Positions 33,910-60,874 of a stretch of 64,000 nucleotides of DNA are shown here, piece by piece; the first letter of the stretch is position 1; each line of letters starts with the position of its first letter. This stretch comes from Streptomyces sp. 11x1 (GTDB lineage: Bacteria; Actinomycetota; Actinomycetes; Streptomycetales; Streptomycetaceae). Where the stretch lies: contig NZ_CP122458.1 of assembly GCF_032598905.1 (NCBI RefSeq), forward strand, positions 10,255,001-10,319,000. The letters run 5' to 3'. Below the pieces are notes generated by a model. The model saw only the letters and a list, made by a program, of their open reading frames with translations. It was not told where the DNA came from and made no database searches. The position numbers and the translations under genes are program-made.

Positions 33910-36026
33910 CCGATCACGCCGCATCCGCGGGGACCGACGAGGCCGCGGAGGCCCCTCGACACGCCGAGACCGCGCGAGCCGGGGGAGCCGGGGGCGCCGG
34001 GGGAGTCCTCCGAGGCCGAGACGCGGCAGCGCTCGCCGAAGCCGGCCCGCCCGCCGAGGGCGCGGACGCGGGGAAAGACGTCCGGTCGGTCGTGGCCGCG
34101 GACGACGCCGGAACCGTCCGGCCCGACGAGGCCGTGGGCGTCGCCGAAGCCGGGGAAGTCGGCCACGGCGTCGGAGCCGTCGAGGCCCACTCCCGGAGCA
34201 GTGACCAGGCCGGACCCGTGCTGCTGCCCGTCGCCACGCCCGCCCGTACGCGTGCCGCGGTCGCCGAACTTCTGCGGCCGCAGCGGCGGTTGGCGGTGTC
34301 CGCGTTCGCCGTCATGGTCGGGTCCACCGCCCTCGGCCTGCTCGTGCAACCCCTGCTCGGCCGGATCGTCGACCTGGCCGCCGACCGGGGATCCGCCGAC
34401 GCCATCACCGGCACCGCGGCGCTCCTCGTGGCCGTCGCCGTCGCGCAGGGCGTCACCGCCGGGTTCGGGCTGTCGCAGATCGCCCGGCTCGGCGAGACGA
34501 CCCTGGCCCGGCTGCGCGAACGCTTCGTCGAGCGTGCCCTGGCCCTCCCCCTGGACCGCGTGGAGAAGGCCGGCGCCGGCGACCTGACCGCCCGGGTCAC
34601 CGCCGACGTCTCCCTCATCGCCGACGCCGTACGCAACGCGTTGCCCGCGCTCGGCCGGTCGGTGCTCACCATCGTCCTCACCTTCGGCGCCCTCGCCCTG
34701 CTCGACTGGCGGTTCCTGCTGGCCGCGCTCCTCGCGGTTCCCGTGCAGGCGGCCACCGCCCGCTGGTACGTCGCCCGCGCCATCCCGCTCTACGCCGAGC
34801 AGCGGGTGGCCGCCGGCGCCCAGCAGCAGCAGATGCTCGACACCATCGGCGGCAGCTCCACCGTGCGCGCGTTCCGGCTGGGCCGCGAGCACACCGAGCG
34901 GGTCACCGAACGGTCGTCGTCGGTGGTGGCGCTGACCATGCGGGGCGTGCGGCTCGTCCTCGGCTTCTACAGCAGGCTGCACATCGCCGAGTACATCGGG
35001 CTCGCCGCCGTCCTCGTCGCCGGCTACTGGCTGGTCCGCGACGGCTCCGCCAGCATCGGCATGGCGACCGCCGCCGCCCTGTACTTCCACAGCCTGTTCG
35101 GCCCCGTCAACGCGGCCCTCGCCCTCCTCGACGACGCACAGTCGGCCACGGCGGGCCTCGCCCGGCTCGTCGGCGTCACCGACGAACCCGTGGCCCCGCC
35201 CCCGACACGCACCGTCGCGGCCGGCGGTGTCGACGTCACCGTCCGGGGGCTCGGCCACGCCTACCGGCCGGGCCACCCCGTCCTGCACGACATCCACCTG
35301 ACGATCCGCCACGGCGAACGCGTGGCACTCGTCGGCGCCAGCGGTGCCGGCAAGACCACCCTGGCGCGACTCGTCGCGGGCATCCAGCCGCCCACCACCG
35401 GCGCCGTCCTGGTGGGCGGGATCCCGCCCACCGAACTCGGCTCCGCCGCCTCCCGCACCATCGCCCTGATCACCCAGGAGACCCATGTCTTCGCGGGCCC
35501 CCTCGCCGACGACCTGCGGCTCGCCAGGCCCGACGCCACCGACGCCGAACTGCGCGCCGCGCTCGACCGGGTCGACGCCCTGGCCTGGGCCGAGGCCCTG
35601 CCCGACGGCCTCGCCACGGTCGTCGGCGACGGCGGTCACCGGCTCAGCGGCGAACGGACCCAGGCCCTCGCCCTGGCCCGGCTGATCCTCGCCGACCCGC
35701 CCCTGGTGATCCTCGACGAGGCCACGGCGGAGGCGGGCAGCGCCGGAGCCCGCACGCTGGAGAAGGCCGTCGCCCGCGCCGTCGACGGCCGGACCGCGCT
35801 GATCGTCGCCCACCGCCTCAGCCAGGCGGCGACCGCCGACCGCGTCGTCGTCATGGAGGACGGCCGCGTGGTCGAGAGCGGCACCCACGACGAACTCCAT
35901 GCCGCGCGAGGCCCCTACGCCGCCCTCTGGGCGGCCTGGTCGGACGCCCGCGACACCGGCCCCCGGCCGGCCCCCGAGCCCCCCACACGCACCGCTCCGC
36001 AGAAACCCGAACCGAAGGACCGCTGA
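33906..36026 (+). CDS. ABC exporter half-transporter, partner with intact Walker motifs
   Basis: This 706-residue partner has an unusual ~105-residue acidic, Ala/Gly-rich N-terminal extension before the membrane domain (about 130-420). The ATPase domain has intact Walker A VGASGAGKTT (about 475), Walker B LVILDEATAEA (about 600) and switch His IVAHRLSQ (about 634). The signature, however, is LSGERTQALALARL (about 579) instead of LSGGQ. Together with the preceding protein, one composite ATP site would be complete and the other doubly defective. The likely cargo is the siderophore made by the adjacent NRPS; that is inference from context. It overlaps both neighbours (ATGA upstream, TGATG downstream). 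Confidence 0.88.
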   Translation: MTDHAASAGTDEAAEAPRHAETARAGGAGGAGGVLRGRDAAALAEAGPPAEGADAGKDVRSVVAADDAGTVRPDEAVGVAEAGEVGHGVGAVEAHSRSSDQAGPVLLPVATPARTRAAVAELLRPQRRLAVSAFAVMVGSTALGLLVQPLLGRIVDLAADRGSADAITGTAALLVAVAVAQGVTAGFGLSQIARLGETTLARLRERFVERALALPLDRVEKAGAGDLTARVTADVSLIADAVRNALPALGRSVLTIVLTFGALALLDWRFLLAALLAVPVQAATARWYVARAIPLYAEQRVAAGAQQQQMLDTIGGSSTVRAFRLGREHTERVTERSSSVVALTMRGVRLVLGFYSRLHIAEYIGLAAVLVAGYWLVRDGSASIGMATAAALYFHSLFGPVNAALALLDDAQSATAGLARLVGVTDEPVAPPPTRTVAAGGVDVTVRGLGHAYRPGHPVLHDIHLTIRHGERVALVGASGAGKTTLARLVAGIQPPTTGAVLVGGIPPTELGSAASRTIALITQETHVFAGPLADDLRLARPDATDAELRAALDRVDALAWAEALPDGLATVVGDGGHRLSGERTQALALARLILADPPLVILDEATAEAGSAGARTLEKAVARAVDGRTALIVAHRLSQAATADRVVVMEDGRVVESGTHDELHAARGPYAALWAAWSDARDTGPRPAPEPPTRTAPQKPEPKDR

Positions 36027-37093
36027 TGTTCCGCTCCCGCAGAGCGCCACGGCTCGCCGTCGTGCTCGCCTCCGCCACCCTGCTCCTCGCCACCGCGTGC
36101 GGGGGCGGCTCCGACTCCGACGACGCGTCGGGCGCCGGCGCGGAGGCGAGCACCTCCTCCGGCGACTCCGCCTTCCCGGTCTCCCTCGACCACAAGTACG
36201 GCAGCATCACGATCAAGGCCGAACCCAAGCGGATCGTCACCGTCGGCCTCACCGACCAGGACGCGGTCCTCGCCCTCGGCAAGGTGCCGGTCGGCACCAC
36301 CGAATGGCTCGGCGGCTACAAGGGCGCCATCGGCCCCTGGGCCGAGGACAAGCTCGGCTCCGCCGAGGCGCCGACCGTCCTGAAGGACACCGGCACCGGC
36401 CCGCAGGTGGAGAAGATCGCCGCCCTCAAGCCCGACCTGATCCTCGCGGTGTACGGCGGACTGACCAAGGAACAGTACGAGTCGCTGTCGAAGTTCGCGC
36501 CCGTGGTCGCCCAGCCGAAGGCGTACAACGACTACGGCGTCCCGTGGCAGGAGCAGACCGAGACCATCGGCAAGGCGCTCGGCAAGCCCGAGGAGGCCGC
36601 GAAGGCGGTCGCCGACACCGAGGCGAAGATCAAGGCCGCCGCCGACGACACCCCCGGCTTCAAGGGCGCCTCGGCGGTCATGGCGACCCCGTACGAGGGC
36701 ATGTTCGTCTTCGGCAGCCAGGACGCCCGCTCCCGTCTGCTGACCGGCCTCGGCTTCACCCTGCCGGCAGACCTGGACAAGGCGATCGGCGACAAGTTCG
36801 GCGCGAACATCAGCAAGGAGCGCACCGACCTGCTCGACCAGGACGCCGTCGTGTGGATCGTCGGCGACCCCGCGAAGGACGCCGCGAAGCTGCACAAGGA
36901 CGCCTCCTACAAGGACCTGAAGGTCGTGAAGGAGGGCCGCGAGGTCTTCGTGAACGAGAGCAGCGACTACGGCAACGCCACGTCCTTCGTCTCGGTCCTC
37001 AGCCTGCCGTACGTGGTGGAGCGGCTGGCTCCGCAGCTGGCCGCGGCCGTCGACGGCAAGACGGACACCGAGGTGGAGCAGCCCGCCTCCTGA
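36026..37093 (+). CDS. ferric-siderophore-binding lipoprotein (ABC uptake)
   Basis: This 355-residue periplasmic-binding-protein-type lipoprotein has a signal sequence (RLAVVLASATLLLA) and lipobox ATAC with Cys at about 26, followed by a flexible Ser/Gly/Asp linker. The mature part is a type III (FhuD/BtuF-like) fold: PKRIVTVGLTDQDAVLALGK, KIAALKPDLILAVYGGLTKE, a long central helix, DAVVWIVGDP and a C-terminal SVLSLPYVVERL. Such proteins capture ferric hydroxamates outside the membrane for the FecCD permeases. Its start overlaps the exporter stop (TGATG), so import receptor and exporter are made from one iron-controlled transcript. Confidence 0.93.
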   Translation: MFRSRRAPRLAVVLASATLLLATACGGGSDSDDASGAGAEASTSSGDSAFPVSLDHKYGSITIKAEPKRIVTVGLTDQDAVLALGKVPVGTTEWLGGYKGAIGPWAEDKLGSAEAPTVLKDTGTGPQVEKIAALKPDLILAVYGGLTKEQYESLSKFAPVVAQPKAYNDYGVPWQEQTETIGKALGKPEEAAKAVADTEAKIKAAADDTPGFKGASAVMATPYEGMFVFGSQDARSRLLTGLGFTLPADLDKAIGDKFGANISKERTDLLDQDAVVWIVGDPAKDAAKLHKDASYKDLKVVKEGREVFVNESSDYGNATSFVSVLSLPYVVERLAPQLAAAVDGKTDTEVEQPAS

Positions 37094-37114
37094 CGCGGGC
37101 GGCGACAACGCGGC

Positions 37115-37150
37115 ACGAGGGGGGCCTGTCACCGACCGGCCCCCTCTCGT
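37115..37150. terminator. bidirectional terminator hairpin
   Basis: ACGAGGGGGGCC (37115-37126) pairs with GGCCCCCTCTCGT (37138-37150), followed by TTTA, between the convergent lipoprotein and MbtH genes. Confidence 0.85.
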
Positions 37151-37160
37151 TTACCTGGTG

Positions 37161-37370
37161 TCAGCCGTCCATCGACTCCGCCAGGCTGCGCGGCCGCATG
37201 TCCGTCCAGTGCGTCTCGACGTGCTCCAGGCAGGACTGCCGCGAGTCGGGTCCGTGGACCACCCGCCAGCCGGCGGGCACGTCCACGAAGTCCGGCCACA
37301 GGCTGTGCTGGTTCTCGTCGTTGACCAGCACCAGGTAGGTGCCCTCGGGGTCCTCGAACGGGTTGCTCAT
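37161..37370 (-). CDS. MbtH-like protein
   Basis: This 69-residue protein carries the full MbtH signature: [38 protein letters not shown] and the invariant WTDMRPRSL. MbtH proteins bind NRPS adenylation domains and are needed for their folding and activity. ATG 37370 follows GAGGAG at five bases. The gene lies only 14 bp after the NRPS stop, hence is the last gene of that transcript. Confidence 0.97.
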   Translation of the reverse strand: MSNPFEDPEGTYLVLVNDENQHSLWPDFVDVPAGWRVVHGPDSRQSCLEHVETHWTDMRPRSLAESMDG

Positions 37371-37384
37371 GCCACTCCTCTTTC

Positions 37385-56341
<18,957 letters not shown>

Positions 56342-56401
56342 AGCCGCGAGCCTCCCCAGCGGGTCGGGGTCCCGGACCAGGGGCCGGGGTCGCCGACATA
56401 C

Positions 56402-56420
56402 TAAGGTAAGGGTTACCTAA
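56402..56420. promoter_or_regulatory. iron box upstream of the NRPS
   Basis: TAAGGTAAGGGTTACCTAA matches the DmdR1/IdeR consensus at 15 of 19 positions, 60 bp before the NRPS start in the divergent NRPS/permease region. Confidence 0.85.
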
Positions 56421-56508
56421 TTCACAGGGTCCGCAAAGAGAGGTACCCGCCGGGACGAGGCGGCATTCGACGGAAGACCTACAGTTCACCCCGTGCTCGC
56501 CCTACAGT

Positions 56509-56527
56509 TAAGGCAAGCCTCATCAAA
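56509..56527. promoter_or_regulatory. iron box upstream of the permease operon
   Basis: TAAGGCAAGCCTCATCAAA matches the consensus at 13 of 19. It lies 13 bp before GTG 56541. An alternative start at 56493 would place it inside coding sequence, which favours the shorter protein. Confidence 0.6.
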
Positions 56528-56540
56528 GAAAGTTGAAGAC

Positions 56541-57581
56541 GTGGGGACCTCGACGGTCCGGGCGGCGAAAGGCCCCCGCGCGGCACTGCTGCTGACGCTC
56601 TCCGGCGTCCTCCTGCTCACGCTGTGCGCCCTGTCGATGGCGTTCGGCGCCCTGGGCGTGCCCCTCGACCAGGTGTGGCACACCCTGGTCGGCGACGCCC
56701 CCAGCACCCGGATCGACAACGTCATCTGGTCCGTACGCCTGCCACGCACCGCCCTCGGCCTCGCCACCGGCGCCGCCCTCGGCCTGTCGGGCTCGCTGAT
56801 GCAGGCGCTGACCCGCAATCCGCTGGCCGACCCCGGCATCCTCGGGGTGAGCGCGGGCGCGGCCTTCGCCGTGGTCCTGTCGGTCGGGGTGCTGGGCATC
56901 GGATCGGTGTACGGCTACATCTGGTTCGCCTTCGGCGGCGCGTTCGCCGCCAGCGTCCTCGTGTACCTCCTCGGCGGACTGGGCCGGTCCGGCTCCACAC
57001 CGGTCAAACTCGCGCTGGCCGGTGTGGCGGTGACCTCCCTGCTGTTCTCGCTGACCAGCGCCATCGCCCTGACCGACCCGGACGCGCTCAACCGCTACCG
57101 ATTCTGGAGCGCCGGCTCCCTCGCCAACCAGGACGAGGCCGTCCTGCTGCGCGTGCTGCCCTTCCTGGCCGTCGGCGCGATCCTCGCCCTCGCCTGCGCC
57201 CCCGCCCTCAACAGCCTCGCGCTCGGCGACGACGTCGCGAAGTCGCTCGGCCTCAAGCTGGGCCTGGTCCGCGTCCAGGGCGTCGTCGCCGTCACCCTGC
57301 TGACCGGAGGAGCGGTCGCCGTCATCGGGCCCGTGGTCTTCGTGGGCCTGGTGGTCCCGCACATCGCCCGGGTCCTCGCCCAACTGGCCGGGATCGGCCC
57401 GGACCACCGCTGGCTGCTCCCACTGTCGGCCCTCCTCGCCCCCTGCCTCCTGCTGGCCGCCGACATCGCGGGCCGCCTGCTCGCCCGCCCGACCGAGATC
57501 CAGGCCGGTGTCCTCGTCGCCTTCGTCGGCGGCCCCTTCTTCATCGCGCTGGTCCGCCGCCGACGTCTCGCGGAGCTGTGA
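56541..57581 (+). CDS. FecCD-family ferric-siderophore permease, first subunit
   Basis: This 346-residue integral membrane protein has about nine to ten helices, the normal FecCD length. Family motifs are RLPRTALGLATGAALGLSG, NPLADPGILGVSAGAAFAVV, and the ATPase-contact region LALGDDVAKSLGLKL followed by GPVVFVGLVVPHIAR. GTG 56541 was chosen because the iron box lies just upstream and the remaining N-terminus is of typical size; the longer form from GTG 56493 is less likely. It heads a three-gene uptake operon (permease, permease, ATPase) divergent from the NRPS. Confidence 0.93.
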   Translation: MGTSTVRAAKGPRAALLLTLSGVLLLTLCALSMAFGALGVPLDQVWHTLVGDAPSTRIDNVIWSVRLPRTALGLATGAALGLSGSLMQALTRNPLADPGILGVSAGAAFAVVLSVGVLGIGSVYGYIWFAFGGAFAASVLVYLLGGLGRSGSTPVKLALAGVAVTSLLFSLTSAIALTDPDALNRYRFWSAGSLANQDEAVLLRVLPFLAVGAILALACAPALNSLALGDDVAKSLGLKLGLVRVQGVVAVTLLTGGAVAVIGPVVFVGLVVPHIARVLAQLAGIGPDHRWLLPLSALLAPCLLLAADIAGRLLARPTEIQAGVLVAFVGGPFFIALVRRRRLAEL

Positions 57582-57584
57582 ACC

Positions 57585-57641
57585 ATGACCTCACGACCGG
57601 GCGTACGCGGGCCCGTGAGAACCGAATCCGTGGAGCTGTGA
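57585..57641 (+). other. 18-codon micro-ORF between the permease genes
   Basis: ATG 57585 to TGA 57641 would encode MTSRPGVRGPVRTESVEL. Both the upstream permease and this ORF end in GAGCTGTGA, and both are followed by a closely similar start context (ACCATGACC and GCCGATGAC). It looks like a local duplication of the stop/start junction rather than a functional peptide. Confidence 0.35.
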
Positions 57642-57645
57642 GCCG

Positions 57646-58755
57646 ATGACGACCGAACTCGTCCCCGTGCCGCCCCCGAAGGGCGCCGGGGACCCCACGC
57701 CGAAGCGGCGTACGGCCGAGCGCGTCGCCTTCCGGCTGCCCGCCCCGCCCGTCTCCGGCGTCGTACGGCCCCGGCTGCTGGCGGTCGGTCTGCTGCTCGC
57801 GGCGGCCGCGTTCCTGGCGTTCTCGGTGGAGACCTCCGTCGGTGACATCGCCCTGCCGCTCGGCGACGTGATGAAGGCCCTGGCGGGCACGGGTGATCCC
57901 GGTACCGAGCTGATCGTCCACGAACTGCGGCTGCCGCGGGCCCTGGCCGGGCTGCTCGTCGGCATCGCCTTCGGCATCTCCGGCGCCCTCCTGCAGACGG
58001 TGACGCTCAACCCGCTGGCCAGCCCCGACATGATCGGCATCACCCAGGGCGCCGGGACCGCCGTCGTCGCCGGGATCGTCCTCGGCTGGGACGCGGGCCT
58101 GGGCACCCAGGCCCTGGGCCTGCTCGGCGCCGCGGTCACCGGCCTGTTGGTCTACGCGCTCGCCTGGAAGCGTGGCACCACCGGGTATCGCATCGTCCTC
58201 GTCGGCATCGGCGTGGCCTGGATCTGCACCAGCCTCACCGACTACCTCATGGCTCGCGGCCAGCGCTTCCAGGCCCAGGCCGCCCTCGGCTGGCTCGTGG
58301 GCAACCTCAACGGCCGTACCTGGGACCAGATCGGCCCGCTCGCCGTCACCCTGGCCGTGCTCGTGCCGCCCGCGATCCTGCTCGGCCGGCAGATCCGTGT
58401 CATGCAACTCGGGGACGACGTCGCCAAGGGCCTCGGCACCCGCGTGCAGCTCGTCCGGGTGGCCGTCCTGCTCATCGCCGTCGGTCTCGTGGCCTTCGGC
58501 ACGGCCACCGCCGGACCCATCGCCTTCGTGGCCCTCGCCGCGCCCCAGGTCGCCCAGCGCCTGGCCGGCACTCCGTTCCCACCGCCCGTCGCCGCGGGGC
58601 TCACCGGCGCGGTGATGGTCCTCGTGTCGGACCTCGCCGCCCGCAAGCTCGTCCCGGACACGGAGCTTCCGGTCGGGGTCGTCACCGGGGTGCTCGGCGC
58701 CCCCGTACTGCTGTGGCTGCTCATCCGCGCCAACCGCGCCGGTTCAGGAGGCTGA
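57646..58755 (+). CDS. FecCD-family ferric-siderophore permease, second subunit
   Basis: This 369-residue protein has a ~40-residue basic cytoplasmic N-terminus before the first helix (RLLAVGLLLAAAAFLAFSV). FecCD motifs include LRLPRALAGLLVGIAFGISG, NPLASPDMIGITQGAGTAVV, the ATPase-coupling LGDDVAKGLGTRVQLVR and GPIAFVALAAPQVAQRL. It pairs with the preceding permease to form the inner-membrane channel for the ferric siderophore delivered by the lipoprotein at 36026-37093. The intervening 64 bases contain a duplicated stop/start junction. Confidence 0.94.
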   Translation: MTTELVPVPPPKGAGDPTPKRRTAERVAFRLPAPPVSGVVRPRLLAVGLLLAAAAFLAFSVETSVGDIALPLGDVMKALAGTGDPGTELIVHELRLPRALAGLLVGIAFGISGALLQTVTLNPLASPDMIGITQGAGTAVVAGIVLGWDAGLGTQALGLLGAAVTGLLVYALAWKRGTTGYRIVLVGIGVAWICTSLTDYLMARGQRFQAQAALGWLVGNLNGRTWDQIGPLAVTLAVLVPPAILLGRQIRVMQLGDDVAKGLGTRVQLVRVAVLLIAVGLVAFGTATAGPIAFVALAAPQVAQRLAGTPFPPPVAAGLTGAVMVLVSDLAARKLVPDTELPVGVVTGVLGAPVLLWLLIRANRAGSGG

Positions 58756-58759
58756 AGAC

Positions 58760-59686
58760 GTGTCATCGAAGGACGAGCCGACCACGAAGCGCGACGTCCG
58801 CGCCGACGCCCTCGGCGATTCCCGTGCCGATTCCCGTGCGGGCGGTCCCGTCGACGGTCCCGAACTGCGTGCCGAGGGTCTGCGCCTCGCCTACGACGAC
58901 CGGATCGTCGTGGAGGACCTCGACCTGGTGATCCCGACGGGCCGGGTCACCGCCATCGTCGGCGCCAACGCCTGCGGCAAGTCGACCCTGTTGCGTGCGC
59001 TGGCCCGTCTGCTGACCCCCAAGGCGGGCACCGTCCACCTCGACGGCCGCTCGGTGCACTCCCTCCCCACCCGGGTCCTCGCCCAGCGGCTCGGCATCCT
59101 CCCGCAGACGCCCGTGGCGCCCGAGGGCCTGACCGTCATCGACCTGGTGGGGCGCGGACGTTCGCCGCACCAGACCTGGTGGCGGCAGTGGTCCCGGAGC
59201 GACGAGGAGGCCGTGCACGAGGCCCTGAGGGCCACCGCCATGAGCGAACTCGCCCACCGTCCCGTCGACGAACTCTCCGGCGGACAGCGGCAACGCGCCT
59301 GGATCGCCATGGCCGTCGCCCAGGGCACCCCGGTGATGCTGCTGGACGAGCCGACAACCTACCTGGACCTCGCCCACCAGATCGACGTCCTCGACCTGGT
59401 CACCGATCTCAACCGGCACCAGGGCCGCACTGTCGTCATGGTCCTGCACGACCTCAACCAGGCCTGTCGGTACGCCGATCACATCGTCGCGATGAAGGGC
59501 GGCCGGATAGCGGGTCAGGGAGCCCCCGCCGACGTCATCACCGCCAGGACGGTCGAGGACGTCTTCGGGCTGCGCTGCGTGGTCGGGGAGGACCCCGTCA
59601 GCCGCACGCCCATGGTGATCCCGATGGGCCGTCACCACGAGGGCATGGAGGCGGACGCGGTACCCGTCGCGGGCACCGCAGGCTGA
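58760..59686 (+). CDS. ferric-siderophore ABC transporter ATPase
   Basis: This 308-residue FecE/FepC-type ATPase has Walker A VGANACGKSTLLRALAR (about 72), Q-loop LPQTP, signature LSGGQRQRAWIAMAVAQ (about 172), Walker B VMLLDEPTTYLD and switch MVLHDLNQA. The first 33 residues are a charged extension. GTG 58760 comes four bases after the permease stop, with GGAGG seven to eleven bases upstream, so the genes are coupled. It powers uptake through the two FecCD subunits. A repeat-rich region and a strong hairpin follow. Confidence 0.95.
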   Translation: MSSKDEPTTKRDVRADALGDSRADSRAGGPVDGPELRAEGLRLAYDDRIVVEDLDLVIPTGRVTAIVGANACGKSTLLRALARLLTPKAGTVHLDGRSVHSLPTRVLAQRLGILPQTPVAPEGLTVIDLVGRGRSPHQTWWRQWSRSDEEAVHEALRATAMSELAHRPVDELSGGQRQRAWIAMAVAQGTPVMLLDEPTTYLDLAHQIDVLDLVTDLNRHQGRTVVMVLHDLNQACRYADHIVAMKGGRIAGQGAPADVITARTVEDVFGLRCVVGEDPVSRTPMVIPMGRHHEGMEADAVPVAGTAG

Positions 59687-59702
59687 CCCGGGACACCTCG
59701 CG

Positions 59703-59758
59703 GGTACCGCCGGCCGGCACGAGCACCTCGCGGCACCTCGGTACCGCCGGCCGGCACG
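59703..59758. repeat. 19-bp direct repeat, two perfect copies
   Basis: GGTACCGCCGGCCGGCACG occurs at 59703-59721 and 59740-59758. A third, partial copy (CACCGCCGGCCG) forms the 5' arm of the hairpin at 59769. Confidence 0.85.
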
Positions 59759-59768
59759 GGCGCCTCGC

Positions 59769-59801
59769 GGGCACCGCCGGCCGATGCGACCGGCGGTGCC
59801 C
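59769..59801. terminator. bidirectional terminator hairpin
   Basis: GGGCACCGCCGG (59769-59780) and CCGGCGGTGCCC (59790-59801) are perfect complements around a 9-base loop, between the convergent ATPase and formyltransferase genes. Confidence 0.85.
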
Positions 59802-59806
59802 CGAGT

Positions 59807-60754
59807 TCACGGACGGGCCGTCAGATAGCCGCCCATCGTGCGGAAGTAGTCCGTCGCCGCGAGTTCCGTGCCGTCCTCCGTCCGCACCCGCTTGACCGCC
59901 AGCCCCGGCAGCCGCCCGGAGCGCGCCTCGGCGCCGGCGACGACCACGACACCGTCTCCCTCCCGGATGAAGATCCGCCCCGGCGTGCCGCCGTAACGGC
60001 CCTCGGACACAGCGGCCGAGACGATCCGGACGCGCTGCCCCCGATGGTGGGTGAAGGCGTTCGGATACGGGTCGGACTGGGCCCGTACGAACCGCTCCAG
60101 GTCCTGGGCGGGCCAGGTCCAGTCGATCCGGCTGTCCTCCAGTGACCGCTTGTGGAAGAAACTCGACCGCGAGCGGTCCTGGGGCGTCCACACGGCCTCG
60201 CCGGAGGCGATGAGATCCAGCGACTCGGTGACGAGCGGGCCGATCAGATCGACCGTGCGGTGAAACAGGTCCGTCGCCGTGTCCTTCGGCCCGACCGCCA
60301 CCGAACGCTGCAACAGCACATCGCCCATATCGAGTTCGGCGTCCATCCGGTGGGCCGTGACACCGACCTCGGGCTCGCCGTTGATGAGTGCCCAGATGAG
60401 CGGGGAGAAGCCCGCGTAGGCGGGGAGCAGCGAGTCATGGATGTTGAGCGTGCCGTGCGGCGGCAGATCGAAGATCTCCGGCGGCAGCCAGGTGCGCCAG
60501 TTGTTCGCCACGATGAGGTCCGGCTCGGCCTCCTTGAGCGCGCGCAGCAGCTCGTCGTCGTCCGGCCGGTTGCGCAACAGCACCGGTACGTCGTGCTGTT
60601 CGGCGAGATCGGCCACCGAGTCGTTCCAGATCTTTTCGTACGCGTGGTCGCTCTTCGGATGGGTGACGGCCAGCACCACCTCGTGTTCGGAATTCAGCAG
60701 TGCCTGCAGCGTCCGGTGTCCCCAGGTCTGGTACCCGAACATGACGACCCGCAT
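59807..60754 (-). CDS. hydroxyornithine N5-formyltransferase (CchA-like)
   Basis: This 315-residue enzyme resembles methionyl-tRNA formyltransferase: an N-terminal hydrolase/transferase domain (VVMFGYQTWGHRTLQALL, DLIVANNWRTWLPPEI) and an OB-like C-terminal domain. The catalytic set is present: LNIHDSLLPAYAGFSP (Asn and His), and the Asp in TAHRMDAELDMGDVL. In coelichelin-type pathways the enzyme transfers formate from formyl-tetrahydrofolate to N5-hydroxyornithine, giving the formyl-hydroxyOrn building block. It is divergent from the N5-monooxygenase gene with a shared iron box, which supports that role over a sugar or tRNA formyltransferase. Confidence 0.93.
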   Translation of the reverse strand: MRVVMFGYQTWGHRTLQALLNSEHEVVLAVTHPKSDHAYEKIWNDSVADLAEQHDVPVLLRNRPDDDELLRALKEAEPDLIVANNWRTWLPPEIFDLPPHGTLNIHDSLLPAYAGFSPLIWALINGEPEVGVTAHRMDAELDMGDVLLQRSVAVGPKDTATDLFHRTVDLIGPLVTESLDLIASGEAVWTPQDRSRSSFFHKRSLEDSRIDWTWPAQDLERFVRAQSDPYPNAFTHHRGQRVRIVSAAVSEGRYGGTPGRIFIREGDGVVVVAGAEARSGRLPGLAVKRVRTEDGTELAATDYFRTMGGYLTARP

Positions 60755-60775
60755 ATGAGCCCTCCTCAGCCGTTG

Positions 60776-60794
60776 CTAGGTAAGGCTTACCTTA
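60776..60794. promoter_or_regulatory. iron box between formyltransferase and monooxygenase genes
   Basis: CTAGGTAAGGCTTACCTTA matches the consensus at 15 of 19 positions. It is nearly palindromic and placed to control both divergent genes. Confidence 0.85.
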
Positions 60795-60874
60795 TCTAAC
60801 ATGGCTCTGCTTGGGGGAGGCTGTGTTCCGGCTTGGAGACTCTGTGACCCCTTCTATGAAAGGCAGATGACGCG

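Noticed and set aside
56493..56540. N-terminal extension of the first permease from GTG 56493
   Set aside because: It would put an iron box inside the gene and add an atypical hydrophilic stretch; GTG 56541 gives normal FecCD length.
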